From NCBI GenBank assembly GCA_017610245.1, contig JAFCCK010000043.1, forward strand, positions 1 to 7,613: 7,613 nt of DNA, given 5' to 3'. A model generated the notes under the pieces. The model saw only the letters and a program-made list of their open reading frames with translations. It was not told where the DNA came from and ran no database searches. The stretch's first letter is position 1. Every line of letters starts with the position of its first letter. The stretch comes from Candidatus Iainarchaeum sp. GTDB taxonomy: Archaea > Iainarchaeota > Iainarchaeia > Iainarchaeales > GCA-2688035. Shown piece after piece: positions 5,543 through 7,613 of the stretch. Position numbers and translations under genes: made by a program.

Positions 5543-6866
5543 CTTTTTCAATCGCTGTTATCGCAGCTATTTTTTCCCTTACAATGTAGTAGGTTACATC
5601 CAGCTGTATGGTTTCCCCAACAGAATGCGGCTGAGAAAAAAATGCTTCAACCAAGGCAGAATCAATGCTGTAGGTGTTTCCTGTTTCCTCGCTGCTAATT
5701 TCAGTCGGGGAGATTTGGCCGGGCTGATAGAGTGAGAATTCCTCAAAGCCATTGCTTTTCAGCAGGGATTTTATTTTGGGAATGACAGAAGCGTCTTTGC
5801 TTTCAATGGGAATCTCGGCTGTTGCATGCCCGACTGTTTCCCTCACTGTAACGTTCAAGTCGAGCTCCTCGAGCTTTTCGTTGATTATTTCTTTAAGGGG
5901 CAAAAGGTCTGTGCCCTCTTCAAAGAAGAGGCTTGCCCTGAAAAAGTTCTGGTTGTAGAAGATTATATCGTCGCTTAGTGTGTAAAGGAAAGAGTTGAGG
6001 TCTGCTGCGGATTGCTCTGAAATGTTGGCATCGGCAATGAGGGAAATCTTTGCTTCAAGGAAGGGCTTGGTTAGGTTGAAATCCACTATGCCCTCCATTT
6101 GGAGAAGCTGCCGTTCCACTTCCTCTAGGGCAGGGAGCTGCGAGTAATTGGTTGTTATGTCAAGCAAAAGCTTTGGCTCGAGGGAAGCAATTCCAGCTTC
6201 AATGCTTGTTTCACCAAAGAGTGGGGTTGCGGTAATGTTTTTGGTTTCGAAGGCAAGAACTGATAGAACATCGTTTCCAATGAATGTTGCCGCAATACTG
6301 ACTTTAATTTCATCTCCCTGCATTGTTGCAAGGGAAACAAGCGCATCGGTTTCATTGCCCCTAAACGAATAGGTTTTCGAAATGTTCAAATCTGGATTGA
6401 TGAATTCTATTTCCTGGGGCAGTTCAACCAAGGCATAGGATAGGCCCTCAATGTTCTCAAGGGATGGGATTTCCTCAATAAGTGAAAGTGCTTGCTCTGA
6501 GTTTAAGTCATTGGACAGGAAGATATCTGCAATGTAAATAAGGCCTGTTGCAAGCTCTGTCTGTTCTAGTGGCAAGTAATAGCTCTCAACCTTCCTCACG
6601 CCGGGGATTGAGTAAATGCTGCCATCAATCACGTTAATGCTAGTGCTGCCTTTTGTTTCAGCAACTATCCTAAGCTTGGGCAAGAACAGCGTAACTGTTG
6701 CTGGAATATCGCGAGCTTCCATTGAAATCTTCGTAGGCTCTAAATCTGACAGCCCATCCTGGGGTTGTTGAGGGGCTTCTGGCACATTGTACAATAGGCC
6801 GGAAGCGACAATGCTTATAATAAAAAAGAGGGAAATTAACAGCACGCCAAGCCTTGCCTTGTCCAT
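5538..6866 (-). CDS. Exported, membrane-anchored orphan protein with seven N-glycosylation sequons
   Basis: I do not recognise the family of this 442-residue protein. Seen: N-terminal MDKAR, one hydrophobic segment (about 6-25) acting as signal anchor or signal peptide, a Pro/Gln linker (28-45), then a long ectodomain without cysteine. Seven N-X-S/T sequons (N161, 171, 210, 240, 264, 281, 338) point to an extracytoplasmic, glycosylated chain. The ectodomain alternates strands and helices; segments such as IDGSIYSIPGVRKVESYYLP (80-99), EEVERQLLQMEGIVDFNLTK (248-267) and IPKIKSLLKSNGFEEFSLYQ (362-381) look like the helix-loop-strand half of ferredoxin-like folds, suggesting tandem small alpha/beta domains; this is inference. 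ATG at 6866 is the first in frame. No cleavage motif, transpeptidase or protease signature is visible. Role: surface or pseudoperiplasmic structural protein at best guess. Confidence 0.85.
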   Translation of the reverse strand: MDKARLGVLLISLFFIISIVASGLLYNVPEAPQQPQDGLSDLEPTKISMEARDIPATVTLFLPKLRIVAETKGSTSINVIDGSIYSIPGVRKVESYYLPLEQTELATGLIYIADIFLSNDLNSEQALSLIEEIPSLENIEGLSYALVELPQEIEFINPDLNISKTYSFRGNETDALVSLATMQGDEIKVSIAATFIGNDVLSVLAFETKNITATPLFGETSIEAGIASLEPKLLLDITTNYSQLPALEEVERQLLQMEGIVDFNLTKPFLEAKISLIADANISEQSAADLNSFLYTLSDDIIFYNQNFFRASLFFEEGTDLLPLKEIINEKLEELDLNVTVRETVGHATAEIPIESKDASVIPKIKSLLKSNGFEEFSLYQPGQISPTEISSEETGNTYSIDSALVEAFFSQPHSVGETIQLDVTYYIVREKIAAITAIEKE

Positions 6867-6901
6867 CCCAGAAAACCTTTAAATAGTTACTTATTTTAAT
6901 G

Positions 6902-6913
6902 TTTAATATAAAG
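6902..6913. promoter_or_regulatory. TATA element region for divergent FKBP and 442-residue genes
   Basis: TTTAATATAAAG on plus predicts an FKBP transcript from about 6933 (leader about 38 nt, with GTGGGG at 6959-6964, 7 nt before ATG). On minus it reads CTTTATATTAAA and predicts a start near 6882 with a leader of about 15 nt. A weaker minus element, TTAAAATAAG around 6889-6898, would make the 442-residue mRNA leaderless. The 105-bp gap 6867-6971 therefore holds both promoters. Confidence 0.5.
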
Positions 6914-6916
6914 TAA

Positions 6917-6942
6917 GGTTTTAAACTAATTGTTTGAAAACC
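6917..6942. repeat. Imperfect inverted repeat next to the FKBP promoter (operator candidate)
   Basis: GGTTTTAAAC (6917-6926) and GTTTGAAAACC (6932-6942) are inverted copies with a single-base bulge and a 5-bp spacer. The site covers the predicted start of FKBP transcription, where a bound repressor would block polymerase. A further GAAAACC lies at 6871-6877 near the opposing gene's start. Confidence 0.5.
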
Positions 6943-6971
6943 AACTGGAATACTTTTTGTGGGGAATTTTT

Positions 6972-7613
6972 ATGAAGGAAGGATGCATTGTTGAAGTGAA
7001 TTATACTGGCAGGGTTGTAGCGAGCAATGAGGTGTTTGATACCACATTGGAAAAAAAGGCAGTTGAGGCAGGCATCTTCAACGAGAAAGTGCGCTACAGG
7101 CCTGTTGCTGTTATTGTTGGAGAAAACGAGTTGCTGGGAGGGCTTGATGATGCCCTGAAGGAAATGAAGGTCGGGGAGGAGAGAAAGATTTTGCTGAAGC
7201 CAGGGCAGGGGTTTGGCGAGAGAAACCCGAAACTTGTTGCTGTATTGCCATTGAGGGAATTCAAGAGGCAGAAGATGCAGCCCATTCCGGGGCTTATCGT
7301 GGAAGTTGATGGTAGAAGGGGTAAGGTACAGTCAGTGAGTGGCGGCAGGGTGAGGGTTGACTTCAATCATCCCTTAGCAGGAAAGGAGCTAGAGTATGAA
7401 TTGAAGGTGGAAAGGGAATTGAAAGATGTGGAAAGGCAGGTGCAGGCGCTCTTTGACAAATACTTTGGAATGGTTCCGGAAAAAGAGAGGAAAATTAAGG
7501 TAAGCGGAAAGGTGGCTGAGGCTGCGCTGGATGCAAAATATGCTGCTGCTGTAGGGCCCTTAAAAAAGCGCTTTTCAGAGCTTGTTACAAAGCATGTTAA
7601 GGGAATTGAAACA
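6972..7613 (+). CDS. FKBP-type peptidyl-prolyl cis-trans isomerase, long archaeal type (C-terminus cut by window edge)
   Basis: 214 codons are open to the right edge. Seen: FKBP core start VEVNYTGRV (7-15) with Tyr11, EVFDTT (20-25) with the Phe22-Asp23 pair, VGENELLGGLDDALKEMKVG (49-68), and KPGQGFGERNP (76-86), where Phe81 occupies the place often held by Tyr in FKBPs. An inserted IF (insert-in-flap) domain of SlyD type spans about 87-137, and the core closes with VDFNHPLAGKELEYELKV (129-146). Residues 147-214 form a charged helical extension, as in the longer archaeal FKBPs of roughly 26-28 kDa; it is incomplete here. Family knowledge: these enzymes catalyse prolyl isomerisation and act as chaperones, the IF domain binding unfolded chains. 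No signal peptide, so cytosolic. ATG at 6972 follows GTGGGG by 7 nt. It is divergent from the 442-residue gene. Confidence 0.95.
   Translation, partial: MKEGCIVEVNYTGRVVASNEVFDTTLEKKAVEAGIFNEKVRYRPVAVIVGENELLGGLDDALKEMKVGEERKILLKPGQGFGERNPKLVAVLPLREFKRQKMQPIPGLIVEVDGRRGKVQSVSGGRVRVDFNHPLAGKELEYELKVERELKDVERQVQALFDKYFGMVPEKERKIKVSGKVAEAALDAKYAAAVGPLKKRFSELVTKHVKGIET

Noticed and set aside
1..7613. tRNA, rRNA, CRISPR array, insertion sequence or attachment site
   Set aside because: No cloverleaf-like gene, regularly spaced direct repeats, transposase or terminal repeats were found on reading both strands; almost all sequence is explained by coding regions.

Overview
The window looks like part of a compact archaeal chromosome. 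The evidence is gene content (a Hel308-type repair helicase, an archaeal NAC with a UBA tail, a long-type archaeal FKBP) and promoter style: AT-rich TATA elements about 25-28 bp upstream of start codons, several of which would give leaderless mRNAs. Small gaps, no introns and several orphan surface proteins would suit a DPANN-type lineage, but that placement is inference; no rRNA or other phylogenetic marker is present.

Layout: (1) 1-1489, minus: 5' part of a large membrane-anchored surface protein with tandem beta-sandwich repeats, running off the left edge. (2) 1490-1574: its promoter/leader, enclosed by a perfect 9-bp inverted repeat. (3) 1575-3674, minus: Hel308 helicase. (4) 3675-3931: intergenic stretch that may encode a 58-residue very basic protein on the plus strand (3747-3923). 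(5) 3932-4585, minus: unrecognised 217-residue soluble, coiled-coil protein. (6) 4701-5117, minus: small lipoprotein. (7) 5193-5537, plus: NAC. (8) 5538-6866, minus: orphan secreted/membrane-anchored protein with seven N-glycosylation sequons, its stop codon directly abutting that of NAC. (9) 6972-7613, plus: FKBP-type prolyl isomerase, cut by the right edge.

Two themes emerge. One is protein biogenesis: NAC acts on nascent chains at the ribosome and FKBP on folding; both are plus-strand and each shares a short divergent promoter region with a gene for an exported protein. The other is the cell surface: three exported proteins (repeat protein, lipoprotein, glycosylated protein), two of them built from carboxypeptidase-regulatory-like beta-sandwich modules. 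The helicase with the two unknown genes beside it forms a separate possible nucleic-acid group.

I see no mobile element, CRISPR array, tRNA or rRNA. No gene-free stretch exceeds 300 bases. Nothing here is clearly a new defence or mobile system; the most original elements are the regulatory architecture at 1500-1559, 5140-5151 and 6872-6942 and the three unrecognised genes.
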